From Gonapodya sp. JEL0774 (taxonomy: Eukaryota; Monoblepharomycota; Monoblepharidomycetes; Monoblepharidales; Gonapodyaceae), in assembly GCA_027604505.1 (NCBI GenBank), contig JADIIX010000034.1, positions 114,244 to 178,243 on the forward strand: a DNA stretch of 64,000 nucleotides. Direction: 5' to 3'. Below the pieces are notes generated by a model that did no database searches, was not told the DNA's origin, and worked only from the letters and a program-made list of their open reading frames with translations. The position numbers and the translations under genes were made by a program. Shown here one piece after another: positions 10,401 to 21,155 of the stretch. The number at the start of each line of letters is the position of its first letter. Position 1 is the first letter of the stretch.

Positions 10401-13031
10401 CAAACTGCGGAAGGAGATCACCGAAAAGGATGCACCACAGCTACATTCAATTGAAACCACTCGATACATTGAGCGGGAGCGTCGGACAGTAGCGAAGGCT
10501 TTGGAGACTATACGCGGATCAACAAAAGCCGAATTTATCACAATGGGAACGCGTGCATCAACTGGACATTATAGTCAGACACGATGGGCAGCCGCAGAGA
10601 GTGAATTCGGCATGGACCACATCCCTTATGGATTGATGGCCACCCTGATCGCTCACGTTTGCGCGACGAGAACAGATCATGGTGCTATTATGGTGTTCTT
10701 GCCGGGATGGTAAGAGCTATTAGCTCCTTTTAAGTAGCATCGTTGATGATCTCTGGTATTCCGTCGAACCTAAGGGAAGAGATCCGCACACTTCCCCAAA
10801 TGTTGCATACGGACACTTCTCCCATCATATCTGCGCAACAGTTTTCTGACCCTCGCAGATATCAATTTCACGTTCTACACTCAGCCGTTCCTGTCCGACA
10901 ACAGCAAGAGATTGTTGACCCACCACGCTTTGGCACCGTCTTTCGGCGTATTATCCTTTGCACTAATATTGCCGAGACTTCACTCACTGTTCCTGATGTG
11001 ACTGTGGTAATTGACTCTGTGAAATGTAAAGAAAAGCGCTACGATCCAAACCGTCGCATGTCGGATCTCGTCACCACCTGGTGTTCTCACGCCAATGCCA
11101 TTCAACGCGCTGGCCGAGCGGGTCGTGTGCGGGACGGACTATACTTTGCTATGGCATCGAAAGATCGCTTTGAGAATGTGCTTGCGCCTTATCAGGTGCC
11201 TGAAATTGCACGATCGGACTTACAAGAGGTGTGCCTTGGTGTGCGAGCACTTGTACCCACGACGAACGAGAGAAGATCGGAGTCTGTGGCGGAAGTTCTT
11301 AGTGGAGCAATGTTGCCACCAGATACGGCAGCGGTACAGCAGGCAATGAGAGCATTGAGCGCGATTGGAGCAGTGGACGAGAATGAGAATCTTACCTCTC
11401 TCGGTAAGTGCCCGGGTGTTGGCGCAATTGAGCTTTCCTCTTCAACTCACGTAGACGGACAGGATCTGTTCTCTCTGAGCTCCCGGTTGGACCACCATTA
11501 GGACTCATGACAATTCTTGGGGTCGCATTCAAGTGCCTAGATCCCATCCTCACGCTCGCGACCTCCTGCACTGGTAAAGAAGCATTCTTCTACCCCGCGA
11601 ACCGCAAACAGCAGGTCACGTCGGCCAAACTACACCGCTGGGCGCGTGGTGAAAGATCTGATCCACTTCTGTTCCTCAACGTGTGGGACGAGTGGCGAAG
11701 GCGCAAACTGGCAGCAGGGGGAATGAATGCAGTGAGGGGAGGAGGATCGACGGACGACTCCGGCGCATCGATTTGGCTCGACCCGATACTCATGCGATTT
11801 TTGGAGAATGAATTTCTGTCCAAGACTGGTGTTCTGGCAATTGAACGCTCCCGGCTTCAACTGTATGGGATGCTCGTGCGTGTTGGCTTCATAGAAGAAA
11901 GTTCGAACTGGGAGGGAGGACACGTTTGGAAGAGAGGAGACGGATCTCGAGTGTTGGGTGGGATTGAGCTCAACGTGAACAGTGGGTGCTTGCCGCTTGT
12001 GCGTGCCGTGATGTATGCAGGGAGCGCGGCCAATATTGCTCAGAGAACTCGGCAGAAAGTTTGGAGGACAAGGTCAGATAATACAGAGATGCACCCATCG
12101 AGTGTGAATGTGAGTGTGGTAGAGACAGGTAGACTTGCGCAGGATATGGCTGTAGAAGTGCGGTGGTTTGCGAGCTGGATATTGTAGTGTGAATTCTGCA
12201 GAGGGACCCTGGAACGGATCTCCCGCAGTGGTCTAACACGATGATGATTGTGATTTGCCCATTCAGCATCCTTACACCGAGAATGTTTTCATAGATCGGG
12301 AGCTCTCCCTTCCCGACCAGTCACTCAACACTTTTCCTCACGTCAATAACTCCCGCATTAACCCTACCGGTGTGGGTACGTGTTGGCACTTTATGGACAA
12401 GCTACGTGTCGGATACGTTAGCTTGGTAGGCACAACGCGACTCGACCCCCTGGACCCGGTGCTATTCGGTGACTGCGTTCTTCAAACTCTGAGAGAAGCT
12501 CAAGAATACGAAGGAAAGATGCCTGGTGAAGGTGGAAGGGGCCTCGGAATCGGATCAGCGTCCCCAGATCTGACCGTGTTGATTGATGGCTGGATGAGGG
12601 TGGGAGATTGGAACACTGACGGGGTCAAAGTAGCTTGGGAGGCAAGAAATGCTATGAGGGAGTGTCTGAGATTTTTTGTGGAGAGAAGACACGGTTTCGC
12701 GAAGAAAGTGAAGAAGCGGGAATCCAGTGAACGAACGGCAGATGATAGATCTGGAATCATTAGAGGTGTTGAATATGCATCCAATTTGAGGCGAGGAGCT
12801 AAGCTCCCACACGAGGACTCAGACGATGCACCAGAAGGCATCATTGACGGTGAGGTCCCGACAACGAGCGCGACATGGGACTCAGCCGCCGCGCAACTTG
12901 CGGAGTCAGAATTTGTCCTCGTCGAAGAGGTGCTGAGACTCGTAACAAAGAGCCTTTCTAATGAATTTGGCTACGGGGAAGGTGTTAGGAGTGTTGAAGG
13001 GTGGCAGGAGCAGCAGTCTCGGAAAGCGTAA
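7469..13031 (+). CDS. DEAH-box RNA helicase of the DHX29/DHX36/DHX57 type
   Basis: Nine exons (7469-8320, 8404-9573, 9640-9725, 9785-10058, 10120-10200, 10258-10709, 10775-11403, 11463-12109, 12267-13031) join to 4956 nt, 1651 residues. Helicase motifs occur in order: GDTGSGKTTQ (Walker A, about residue 670), IIDEVHERD (motif II, DEVH), MSATIHADSFARYF (III), FLPGWEEI, TNIAETSLTVPD, and QRAGRAGR (VI). Winged-helix/ratchet and OB-fold segments follow (LHPSSVN-type HPSSVN, then LVGTTRLDPLDPVLFG). The first ~600 residues are low-complexity and arginine/serine-rich, beginning with RG-type residues, with no RWD or UBA domain I can recognise. Such enzymes unwind structured RNA or G-quadruplexes, or act in translation. 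Subfamily is not settled. A decayed copy lies inverted at 44.4-45.9 kb. Confidence 0.9.
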
Positions 13032-13739
13032 AAGCACACAGTACAGTATGAAGCAATTCGAGGTAATCGGCGAAAATGAGGGTCTACTGAGAGTAATTTT
13101 TTTTTGTCACAAGTTCATGGGTATTGTAATTCAATGGACTTGTAGATACGTGTGAGAAAAGAGTTGCGGTGGGCAATCGGGATCATAAAGCGCAGAGCAT
13201 CATATGTTCGTATCCAACACGGCAACATCAGTAAGAGTCAAACTGACCTTGTGTTGGATGTAATGATGACGATAAGCAATTGTAAGTTGCACGATCTAAA
13301 TTGTTTTTAGTGACGAGGACACATACAACCGGAAAAGATTGCCACAGATGGAATATTTGAGGCTTGGTCTCCTAATGCGAGTGTTCGTGCTTTGAGGAAC
13401 CGTCATCCCGCCCCGATATTTGGCAAACATTTCTTTACCAGTATCTCTGTAGCGGGACGGATATCGAACTTGTCGAAACAGCACGAACTACGACTGATGC
13501 TACTCATTACATTGTTTTTGTAGCCGCAAGCTCATTCCGCTTAGCAAGCTCATTCCGCTTAGCAAGCTTAAGAGCGCACCACCAAGAAATGTGTGGCGGA
13601 ATCTTCGGTTTTATCGTCTTGAAGCACGATAAATAAATTTGCAGTCGCAGCTGCTGCTTGTGTTCATAGAGGGCCACAGATTGACCTTGACCATTTAACC
13701 ACACCAAGAACTAACGCTTGCGAAACTGCGAGCGCCGCG
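13032..13739. other. Intergenic with a short tandem repeat
   Basis: No gene recognised. It contains an 18-bp tandem repeat (13526-13543 and 13544-13561, unit GCAAGCTCATTCCGCTTA) followed by a half unit to 13569. Confidence 0.6.
13526..13569. repeat. 18-bp tandem repeat, 2.5 units
   Basis: Two perfect copies of an 18-bp unit followed by a partial third copy, about 170 bp upstream of the F-box gene start. Too short to class as a minisatellite. Confidence 0.9.
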
Positions 13740-15175
13740 ATGCTCGCTCGATCGAACCTTCAAACATCCGCTCTTTTCTCGACCGATGCCGTGAACGTGC
13801 CCGCGAAGTCTCCTCGTCTCCCTCCAGAAGTTTTGGAGGTGATTTTCGCAAATGTGAACTCACCGCTTGAGCTTGTTGCATCGTCTCTTGTTTGCAAAGA
13901 ATGGCGACATACCGTCTTAGCTGAAGAGAGGTTAGTTGCCGTATTGTTTGACATCTTGAAGAGATTGCAATCATTGAATCGACTGGCTCCCCAACCTCCC
14001 GTGGTGGGAAACGTCTTTCGAACCCACAAGTTTGTGGACCAGCGCCTACACCCGATTCCTGCTCTCATTACCGTCTGACGTTGCTACCAAGTTCCCAAAG
14101 TCGCAATCCCTCCCTCCTTCTCACACTACGAAATGCACTGCACGCGCTCTATCTACCCTCCTCTTTTCATGGTGGTGTTTTAAATGTGGAAAGGAGCCCG
14201 AAATTACGTCGTTAGTGCCCAAGAAGTCCATGACTTCCAAATCACAGCACCAACCTTCACCATCTCATCAACGACGTCGCCCACGACACCTTCCTGTACC
14301 TTGGGGCGGCTCTGGCCTCACCGTGATTGGTTCTCACCTTGTGCCCGGACTACCTCCTCTGCCCCTTGGTGGCCGCCCGGACTTTGGTCAAGACCAGTAC
14401 TCTACCACAGTGGTCCTGTGGCCCTTCTTCACCCGCATGTGCCTCTACTGTCTCACCTTACATACCACAACAATGAGACCTCCTGGATTGTCTGCGGTGC
14501 ATGGCGTGAAAGCCCGCGCCGTCCGCCGTGGTGGTGTCGGTACTCCAAACTTGGAATCCGACACAGTATTCTGCCCAGTGCTCGTAATGCCTCGAGTGGG
14601 AGGCAAATTTGGATCTGGTGGTGCATTTAATGATGTGGAGTCTTCCACAACTGCCCCTTTGGAACTTATGCTTTACCTTCGCGGGGGCAAACGTATTCGG
14701 AACTCAGAGGCCTCTTCATCTTCCACCATGAGTAGCTCCAATACAGCATCTTCCCCCCTCGATGACTCCCTTCCCGCAAACTCTCGCGTCCTACGCCGAG
14801 CATTCTTCGCCACCATTGTGGAGGCAGAGAAGTCGTGGGTACAATCCTGCGGAACCACCTACTTGCGCGAGACAAACGAGAGGAAAGCGAAACGCGCAGC
14901 TGAAGTGGCTGAGGCATTGGCGGGTGAGAGTCGTTCTTCTCGCATAACGGAGATATGTGTATGGCCGCGCGCGCTGATGGTCATCCACCTTCACTGAGAC
15001 TCCTGCTGCCCCGCCAGCCTCACGAGCCGCGCATCGCCCTGCTCGGTCGTCGATCCCACCACCATCCCCGGAACTACCCATCCGACCGGCGCTGCCTCAC
15101 AAGTTCGGGCAGGTACCAACGTACATTACTGCTCGAAAGACGCAGGCCGGGCTCAATCGAGGGCGGCTCGAGTAA
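13740..15175 (+). CDS. F-box protein
   Basis: Three exons (13740-13930, 14031-14923, 15018-15175) join to 1242 nt, 413 residues. An F-box lies at about residues 25-65: SPRLPPEVLEVIFANV, then LVASSLVCKEWRHTVL, then across the first intron ESLWTSAYTRF, exactly where the F-box helix pattern continues. F-box proteins recruit substrates to SCF ubiquitin ligases through Skp1. The rest (residues ~80-410) has no LRR, WD or Kelch repeats I can see. It contains a CFKCGK pair of cysteines and a serine-rich stretch (SSSSTMSSSNTASS). The substrate is therefore unknown. The C-terminus ends KTQAGLNRGRLE. The middle of exon 2 has alternative open frames, so undetected introns are possible. Confidence 0.65.
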
Positions 15176-15697
15176 GGGAGCCGTCGAGGAATGCTTAATC
15201 GCGAAATTCGGCGAAGATACCGGAACATATGCAGAGTTGTAGCACGAGTTCTGCCTTCTCTCTCAACCACGAGAACTACATACTTGCAACCGAAGACAAA
15301 GGCGTTGTGGCAAGCAAACCGCAAGCCTTTATTAATTCCCTATACAATGTTTAGCAGTCAGAGTAATGGATGTAAGCACATGAAGCTACCGACTGGAACT
15401 GTTATTCCTTAAAGTTTATTCCATTCGTTTCTTCAACCCGTACTCGGACGGAAACTTTGTCTTTCATGTGCGATGAGGTCGGACGGGACGTCAGTTCATT
15501 GTATATGTCGGAGCTCTCCAGACACCAAGCCAAAACAGGTGATTGGTCGAGGGAGTCCGATCGCCGATTGGAAACTTTCATGGAACCCAACAGTTTGCGC
15601 AATCCATTCAAGATAAAGAAAGGCAAAACTGGCCTTTAATTGTGCCGCCAGCATCGTGAACTCTTTCCCTCAAAGTTTCCCGAGTTCCCAAGTTCAA
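15176..15697. other. Intergenic, nothing recognised
   Basis: No motif-bearing frame or repeat was found between the F-box and heme oxygenase genes. Confidence 0.5.
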
Positions 15698-16699
15698 ATG
15701 GCAGCTGCTTTGACCTACATCCTGTCAATTCCCTCCTGGATCTTTCCAGCAGTACCTCGAAGCCCATCCTCCCCCGATCCCTCTGATTCCTTGAACGTCT
15801 CTGATCACCCGTCACGTTCTTCGCTTGCCACGGCGCTCAAGGATGGTACTCATGAGGAGCATAAGCGTGCGGAGAGAGCGGTTTTCGTTACAAGTGTTTT
15901 GAGAGGGGATGTAGATGTGAGGAAGTGGGCGAGGTTCCTGACGATGTTGGCGTCCGTGTATCGGTGCGTGATTTGATAGTGCTCGGGGTAGAGAGCTCAT
16001 CTCTTGCTAACGCAGTCGAATTCTTTCACACTTATTTCTCGTTCTATTTTCTCCTCTGCTTCTCTCTGTTATCACTATGTTAGCTCGCTAGAAGATGCGC
16101 TGGAGCAATTTGCACGTCACCCAGCCGTCTCTCCAATCCACTACCCCCGGGAGCTATATCGGCACCCCTCGATCGTTCGGGACTTGACTACCATTTCCCA
16201 GCTCGTTCGCCCTCCTTTGACATCTGATGAGCTGCGGAGTCCCGCTGCGGAGAGGTATTCCGAACGAATCGACAGGGCCGCCCGGGAAGGCAAGGTGCAT
16301 CTATTGGCAGCACATGCCTACGTGCGATATTTGGGAGATTTGAGTGGAGGAAGAATGATGGGGGCGAGAGTGAAGAAGGGATTGGTTGGCAAGGCGCTGA
16401 GAGAGGCTGGAGAGGACGGAGCGACCGGGTTGGAGTTTTTCGAGTTTTCGGAGGTTGGAGATGTGAAGATATTTAAGGATTCATTCAGGCGAGGCTTGGA
16501 CGAGATAGGAAATACGCTGAGCTCAGTGGAGTTTGGTGAGTACCCGATCCTCCTGCGGTAGTCTCGTCTCTAACATGTTCTAACCGCACTCGGCACTCAC
16601 CGGCAACACGCAACAGCCGAAACGGTTTGCGAAGCTGAGTTATCTTTCAAGCTCAATACCGACATGTTCGAGGAGCTTTCAGGGGACGCGAGCCTGTGA
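15698..16699 (+). CDS. HMX1: Heme oxygenase
   Basis: Three exons (15698-15963, 16084-16535, 16617-16699) join to 801 nt, 266 residues. The proximal-histidine helix is DGTHEEHKRAERAVFV (the H in EEHKRAE aligns with His25 of human HO-1). The distal-helix glycines are in YVRYLGDLSGGRMMG, the family hallmark. Heme oxygenase opens heme to biliverdin, CO and iron using electrons from cytochrome P450 reductase; in fungi it serves iron recovery and oxidative-stress handling. Yeast Hmx1 has a C-terminal ER anchor; here the C-terminus ends hydrophilic (FEELSGDASL). Instead the N-terminus is hydrophobic (TYILSIPSWIFPAV), so any membrane attachment would be N-terminal. An in-frame GTG upstream was not used. 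Confidence 0.9.
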
Positions 16700-17380
16700 T
16701 ATTTAGAAACAGCAGACGGCGACATGTCGTTTGGGAGTTCCATTTGAGCAACGGTCGAGAGTGATTGTATTGCATTAAACCGTTTATTAGAGGGACCTTG
16801 CATATCGTCAGATAATGGTGGAATGCCCATGTTCTATGTACATTATAGAAACATTTTGCTCATATGCATGCAACAAGGTACATAGTGCGATATGGCCACA
16901 CAAAGCTTCATGATTACCGGATTGCACGGATGAATGTCTTTGTAATATGCAATACATTGCAGGAGCGATCTCTCATGCACTGACTCACGGCAGTGACACA
17001 CATATATCACTATTTTATTAGCAAATCAATCAACAATTATTAGATATCACGACGTTTCTCCTCCTTTTGGAAGCTGAGAGGCCGTTCTTTGCTTGGTTGG
17101 AACCCGAGAAAAAAGGACAAACCGTGGCCCACTTGCCCCACTTGCCCCTATAAAAGCACGCATCCACATCCCCAGTCTCCTTTCACCTTTTGCCTTTGCG
17201 TTAATCCAACCGAGACCTCGCACCGGATTAAACGTTTCCCTCCGCTCGCCAAGCTCTCCATTGTTCACGCCTGCCCGAGTAGCCGGAACTGCTCGTGGTT
17301 GTTTCCTTCTTGGAGCACATCGCGCCGCCTCCGCTCCATCACCGCCAATTCTCTCTTTCTCCAACCCGTATTCCGCCAGT
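16700..17380. other. Intergenic, AT-rich
   Basis: A comparatively AT-rich spacer (16840-17045) without coding signal. The last ~330 bp are pyrimidine-rich and probably form the promoter and leader of the gene at 17381. Confidence 0.5.
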
Positions 17381-18214
17381 ATGGCACTCCAATCTCAGTG
17401 GGCCGGTCCCGGCCCCGCTCGCGACAATCCTGCTCAACCGCAGTTGAAACCGCTGCGCACCAGTAGACAGCTCCACTGGCATTCCCCCGACCGGCTTGTG
17501 GAGTTATTCACACTCGAAATCTTGCAAACGCTCGGAGCAGGTGAGTTCCATGGGCTTGGAATCTGTTTCTTGGAATCCCATGCTCACGTCCGACCACTAC
17601 AATCTCTGCAATCTCAGCGTTCACATTGATACACCTTTCTGCGTGTGCGGTACTGCAATCACAACAAGCAGCCTGTTCTCTATCGTTGCGTATCTGCAAC
17701 GTGGTTCGGCAGCTGGAACATTCGGCACGAGGAAACCTTCTCGAACAGCAGTTCCGTTCGGAGCGTTATCATCCAAAGGTGCAAGGAAACTTGCGAAACT
17801 TGACTCTCATCGAGACAACGATAGGATCTGAGCGCAACCCAAATTTAATATCTCAAGCAACTGGTGAGTGTTGACACTGGGAAGCCAAACAACAAAGTAT
17901 GCTCATACATCTTGCATTCCATGTCTTCAGCGATACCTACCTCTGAGTATTCCGGATTTGGGAAGTCGTATTCGTCTTCGTCAGATATCGCGTCCGCGAC
18001 CATACACGTTGCGAACGGGATCCACGAACCACAAGAGTTGCTTTTCCGAAACGACTCGGGCAGAAATCGAAGCTCTGAGTACAACTTGCAGACTCAGATA
18101 TCGACGCAGAAGCGACCTGATTACTTGTTCGCGGATATCGACTTGCATCGCCTGTCTGGATTGAGCTATCTGGACTTGGTACGAGTTGAATATTGTGATA
18201 ACCTTCTCACTTAA
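17381..18214 (+). CDS. Unrecognised protein, 229 residues
   Basis: Three exons (17381-17540, 17618-17863, 17931-18214) with GTGAGT donors and pyrimidine-rich acceptors join to 690 nt with matched phases. This is the reason for calling a gene. The N-terminus is proline-rich (QWAGPGPARDNPAQPQ) and leads into an alpha-helical, partly hydrophobic stretch (ELFTLEILQTLGA, then LIHLSACAVL). The middle is charged and the C-terminal third is serine- and leucine-rich (HRLSGLSYLDLVRVEY). No signal peptide, zinc site or known domain is evident. It could be lineage-specific. Function unknown. Confidence 0.45.
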
Positions 18215-18703
18215 TCTGAACGACGAGAAGGTGGGAACTACGGTGAGTATCATTTTCAGCTGATGTTTTTGTGTTTGTTGTGCATTCTCATCTTAGTATG
18301 GACACATATTCCGCCAGCCTCCACCTTCTACGACGTTTGGGCTATTTTTTTGCGAACTCCTGCATCTGGCTACTCTTTCCTGGCTCTTTCCATATTGTGC
18401 GACTTCCTTTTCCGTTGTCTTGAGTCACCAAGACATCCCCTCTTTTCTTTTGTCTTGAATCACCAAGACATCCCCACTTCGCACGCATCATCCACCTTCT
18501 GATATCTGGACGCATCTCCCATTTGCGTCCAGTTCCGCAAGTCCTCTTCCAACGCCATCTTAAGCTTTTGTTCTCCATTCGAGTCGAGGCCCGGTTAGGC
18601 TACGACACGTTGCTGGAGCCACCCGCAAGACTTTCTATCCTCTCCAACAAGAAGCTATTTCCCCTTTCTCCCACTCCCAAGTCATCTGCTCAAACCCTCT
18701 GCA
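18215..18703. other. Upstream region of the zinc-finger gene, with a palindromic repeat pair
   Basis: No gene recognised. The notable content is the pair of imperfect 25-bp repeats at 18416-18475, listed separately. The last 100 bp are C/T-rich, typical of a fungal leader. Confidence 0.55.
18416..18475. repeat. Two copies of a 25-bp element with internal dyad symmetry
   Basis: Copies at 18416-18440 and 18451-18475 differ at one base. Each begins with TGTCTTG and carries CAAGACA after a 6-base spacer, so the first 20 bp form a perfect 7-bp inverted repeat. They start 35 bp apart and lie 230-290 bp upstream of the zinc-finger ATG at 18704. They could be binding sites for a dimeric regulator, or RNA hairpins if they lie in the 5' leader. 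Confidence 0.85.
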
Positions 18704-19498
18704 ATGGCCAACACCTTCTCCGTTGATTCGTTTGACGACAACTTTGAGTCTTTCCTTCCCTTCTCCTCACTCTCTTCGAAACCTTCCTCGGACCCTTTTT
18801 GCACCTTCGATTCCGCAACCATGTTTGACCTTGAGTCTTTCCTGGCGACCGAGTTTGAGTACATCCCGGAGGCAGAGGTCAAAATTGAGGAGGAAGTGAT
18901 GTGCGTGGCACCAGCGGCAGTCTGGCACGAGGTGAAGGAAGAGGAACCGGTCTCGTTCGCGTCGGCCCTGAACATCGTTGAGCCTTCTCCGGACGATCTT
19001 GCGGCGGCTCTGGCTGTCCTTGCCCAGGCCGACCCGGAAACTCTTGCCGCGCTCCTCGCCTTCCCTCCGTCCCCATCCCCGTCTGCCGATTCTCCGTCTT
19101 TTCCCTCGCCCTCCCCTTCGGCACCCGCTTCTCCTCCCCCTGTCGCTGACACTCGCACACGGCTGAAAATCAAGAGTGTCGAGGACCTCGTGCAGCGCAC
19201 ATGGCTTTGCCCCACCCCCGGTTGTTCGTGGTCCTTTACGCGCAAACACAACCTCCTCAACCACATGCGGCTGCACAACACTGACCGCGAGATTTCCGTG
19301 TGCGAACACCCTGGGTGCGGCAAGGAATTTTCTCGAAAGTACGACTTGGAACGTCACGCGAGGGTTCATCTCGGCGTGAAGCCATTTGCGTGCGGGTGTG
19401 GTGCATCGTATTCGAGGAAGGACAAGCTCACACAGCACCTGAAGTCGTGTGATGGTGTGCCGCGGACGGACGTGAAGGGCAAGAAGGGACGGCGATGA
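18704..19498 (+). CDS. C2H2 zinc-finger transcription factor
   Basis: Single-exon frame of 264 residues. Residues 1-150 are an acidic, proline/serine-rich region (FDDNFESFLPFSS, KIEEEV, a PSPSPSADSPSFPSPSP stretch) of the activation-domain kind. Three fingers occupy about 163-245. Finger 1 is CPTPGCSWSFTRKHNLLNHMRLH in pattern (C-x4-C-x12-H-x3-H). Finger 2 is CEHPGCGKEFSRKYDLERH followed by ARVH. Finger 3 is CGCGASYSRKDKLTQHLKSC, ending with C in place of the last H. A basic tail (VKGKKGRR) follows. The finger linker LGVKPFAC is canonical. The protein presumably binds DNA in the nucleus; the target is unknown. The repeat pair upstream may be involved in its control. The long frame on the opposite strand is a shadow. 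Confidence 0.9.
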   Translation: MANTFSVDSFDDNFESFLPFSSLSSKPSSDPFCTFDSATMFDLESFLATEFEYIPEAEVKIEEEVMCVAPAAVWHEVKEEEPVSFASALNIVEPSPDDLAAALAVLAQADPETLAALLAFPPSPSPSADSPSFPSPSPSAPASPPPVADTRTRLKIKSVEDLVQRTWLCPTPGCSWSFTRKHNLLNHMRLHNTDREISVCEHPGCGKEFSRKYDLERHARVHLGVKPFACGCGASYSRKDKLTQHLKSCDGVPRTDVKGKKGRR

Positions 19499-20133
19499 AG
19501 AACTGTGTATGGCACGAGTTCGCACGAAGGAGCCAGTAAGATCCACTCGGAACCCGCGGGCGGGGACCTCCTTCGGAGGTTGGCTGGAGGGCGGCCGCCG
19601 ATGTTGGCGAAAGTGTGGGCTGGAGGGCGGCCCGGGGAACATTGTTTTGAAGAAGGCTAGAAAGTTGTCGTTACTTCTCTTCTTTTAATTTGCTTCTCTG
19701 GGAGAGCCCGACTGTTGTACCATATTTTTCTGATCATGCATATAAATCCAAGGTCAAAACCAATTTGGGGTGCAAGTTTTGAGTTGTTCCAAAAGTCCAT
19801 GTGATTCGAGTGCGATTTCATCAATCAAACGAAGGCCAGCTCCAGCACAGTTTTTGTTTTACAACATGTCCCCGAACAAACAATCTAGAATGCCTCCTTC
19901 CACAGAATGCGCACGCTCTTCCCGACTCCGCATCAAGGAGAAATTGTAGTCGCGCTTTGCTTTGGCGACTTCTCTGGTGTACACCTTGGGTCAGGGGGAT
20001 TGGACTGCCCATGACTCCACCTCCATGCACCCATCTACCGAAGTAAAACGTGAGTATCAGAGTGCAGTTGTGATGCTCAATCTCTTCACTTGGGTGAAGA
20101 TGTCCCTGCAATGGGGCGTGCCTTGATGCCGTG

Positions 20134-20214
20134 AGATATGTGATGATTTCGATCCTTTGGCTGGAAGACATCCCATGGATTATAACTTCGAACAATGGTT
20201 TCGCGACTATATTG
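20134..20214. repeat. Direct repeat, copy 1 (~80 bp)
   Basis: Nearly identical to 20455-20535. The core reads GTGATGATTTCGATCC...CATCCCATGGATTA...CAATGGTTTCGCGACTATATTG, with a small indel and a few substitutions. The two copies are 321 bp apart in the same orientation. Confidence 0.9.
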
Positions 20215-20454
20215 AGATTCTGATGCGTGGGCAGGCGGGCGTATTCGTGTGGTTGGATCGACAATTTCAATGGACAAAGCTAACACATGTTTTCCCCTTC
20301 TGTCCCAACGGTCATCACATCTTTCCAATCTTTCCGACAATCTGAAGTCATACTTCAACGATTATTTCAAACGGTCTCTCTGAGGGACGAAGCCTTTGGA
20401 CAATGTGAGTTTAGTTCGCTAGTACCGGAACCGTGTTGCGATGGGCATGCCTCG

Positions 20455-20535
20455 GATATACGTGATGATTTCGATCCTTTGGCTGGAAGACATCCCATGG
20501 ATTAAACTTCGATCAATGGTTTCGCGACTATATTG
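20455..20535. repeat. Direct repeat, copy 2 (~80 bp)
   Basis: Partner of 20134-20214. Both copies contain a palindromic CCATGG. No flanking target-site duplication is obvious. It may be part of a dispersed element whose other copies lie outside this window. Confidence 0.9.
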
Positions 20536-21155
20536 TTTTTCTGAGTCAGGAAGGAATGCCGTCTTGTTCCAACTGGATGTGCACCTTTCCCACTTTTGGC
20601 GCTCATACATACGCATGCTGAACCGTAGGCTTCCGTCTCTTTTGAGTGGGGTCTCATATTCTTGTCACAGAGCCCCAAAATGGTTCTTTTTGATTTGCAT
20701 TTCAGGTGGGTCGAATGCAGTCTCTACAGGGAGAAGCTCGAACGAGTGCCCGATAATTTGGTACATGACTATTACGCACTGTCAACTTGCCATGCTAAAG
20801 CGTACAGAATACGAACACTACTTGATGAAGAGACTTCGTTTGAAACTGCATCACATTCTTCCAGTCCTCTAGAGCTCCTCAAAAGCGATAATTGACTGCA
20901 TATCACGAAATGTCAACCGTCTTGAAGTGAAACAGATTTTCAGATTTTTGTCTCTCCGCTCTGGTTTAAGGTTGTGACAGACCCTCGTACATATTAGGTG
21001 GCGCGGCAGTTTACCCGTCCGCGGAAAACGTTGCCTTTGCGAAGACCGAACCTTACTTGCCAATTCATTCCGACAAGAAGCAAATGCCCACCAGAACGCA
21101 CTCCAATCCATCTAGAACCAAAGGTTAGGACCAGAATCGTGTGGACGTGGCAGCA

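Larger units (their letters stand above)
19499..21155. other. Intergenic, 1.65 kb, with a direct-repeat pair
   Basis: Just after the zinc-finger stop is a GC-rich stretch with a short ACCTCC/GGAGGT hairpin (about 19567-19581) and two copies of GGCTGGAGGGCGGCC. Further on is an 80-bp direct repeat pair, listed separately. I see no gene; small frames here have no motif. Confidence 0.5.

Noticed and set aside
18767-19642. 291-codon open frame on the minus strand opposite the C2H2 gene
   Set aside because: It is a GC-driven shadow of a convincing zinc-finger gene; its product is arginine-rich without domains.
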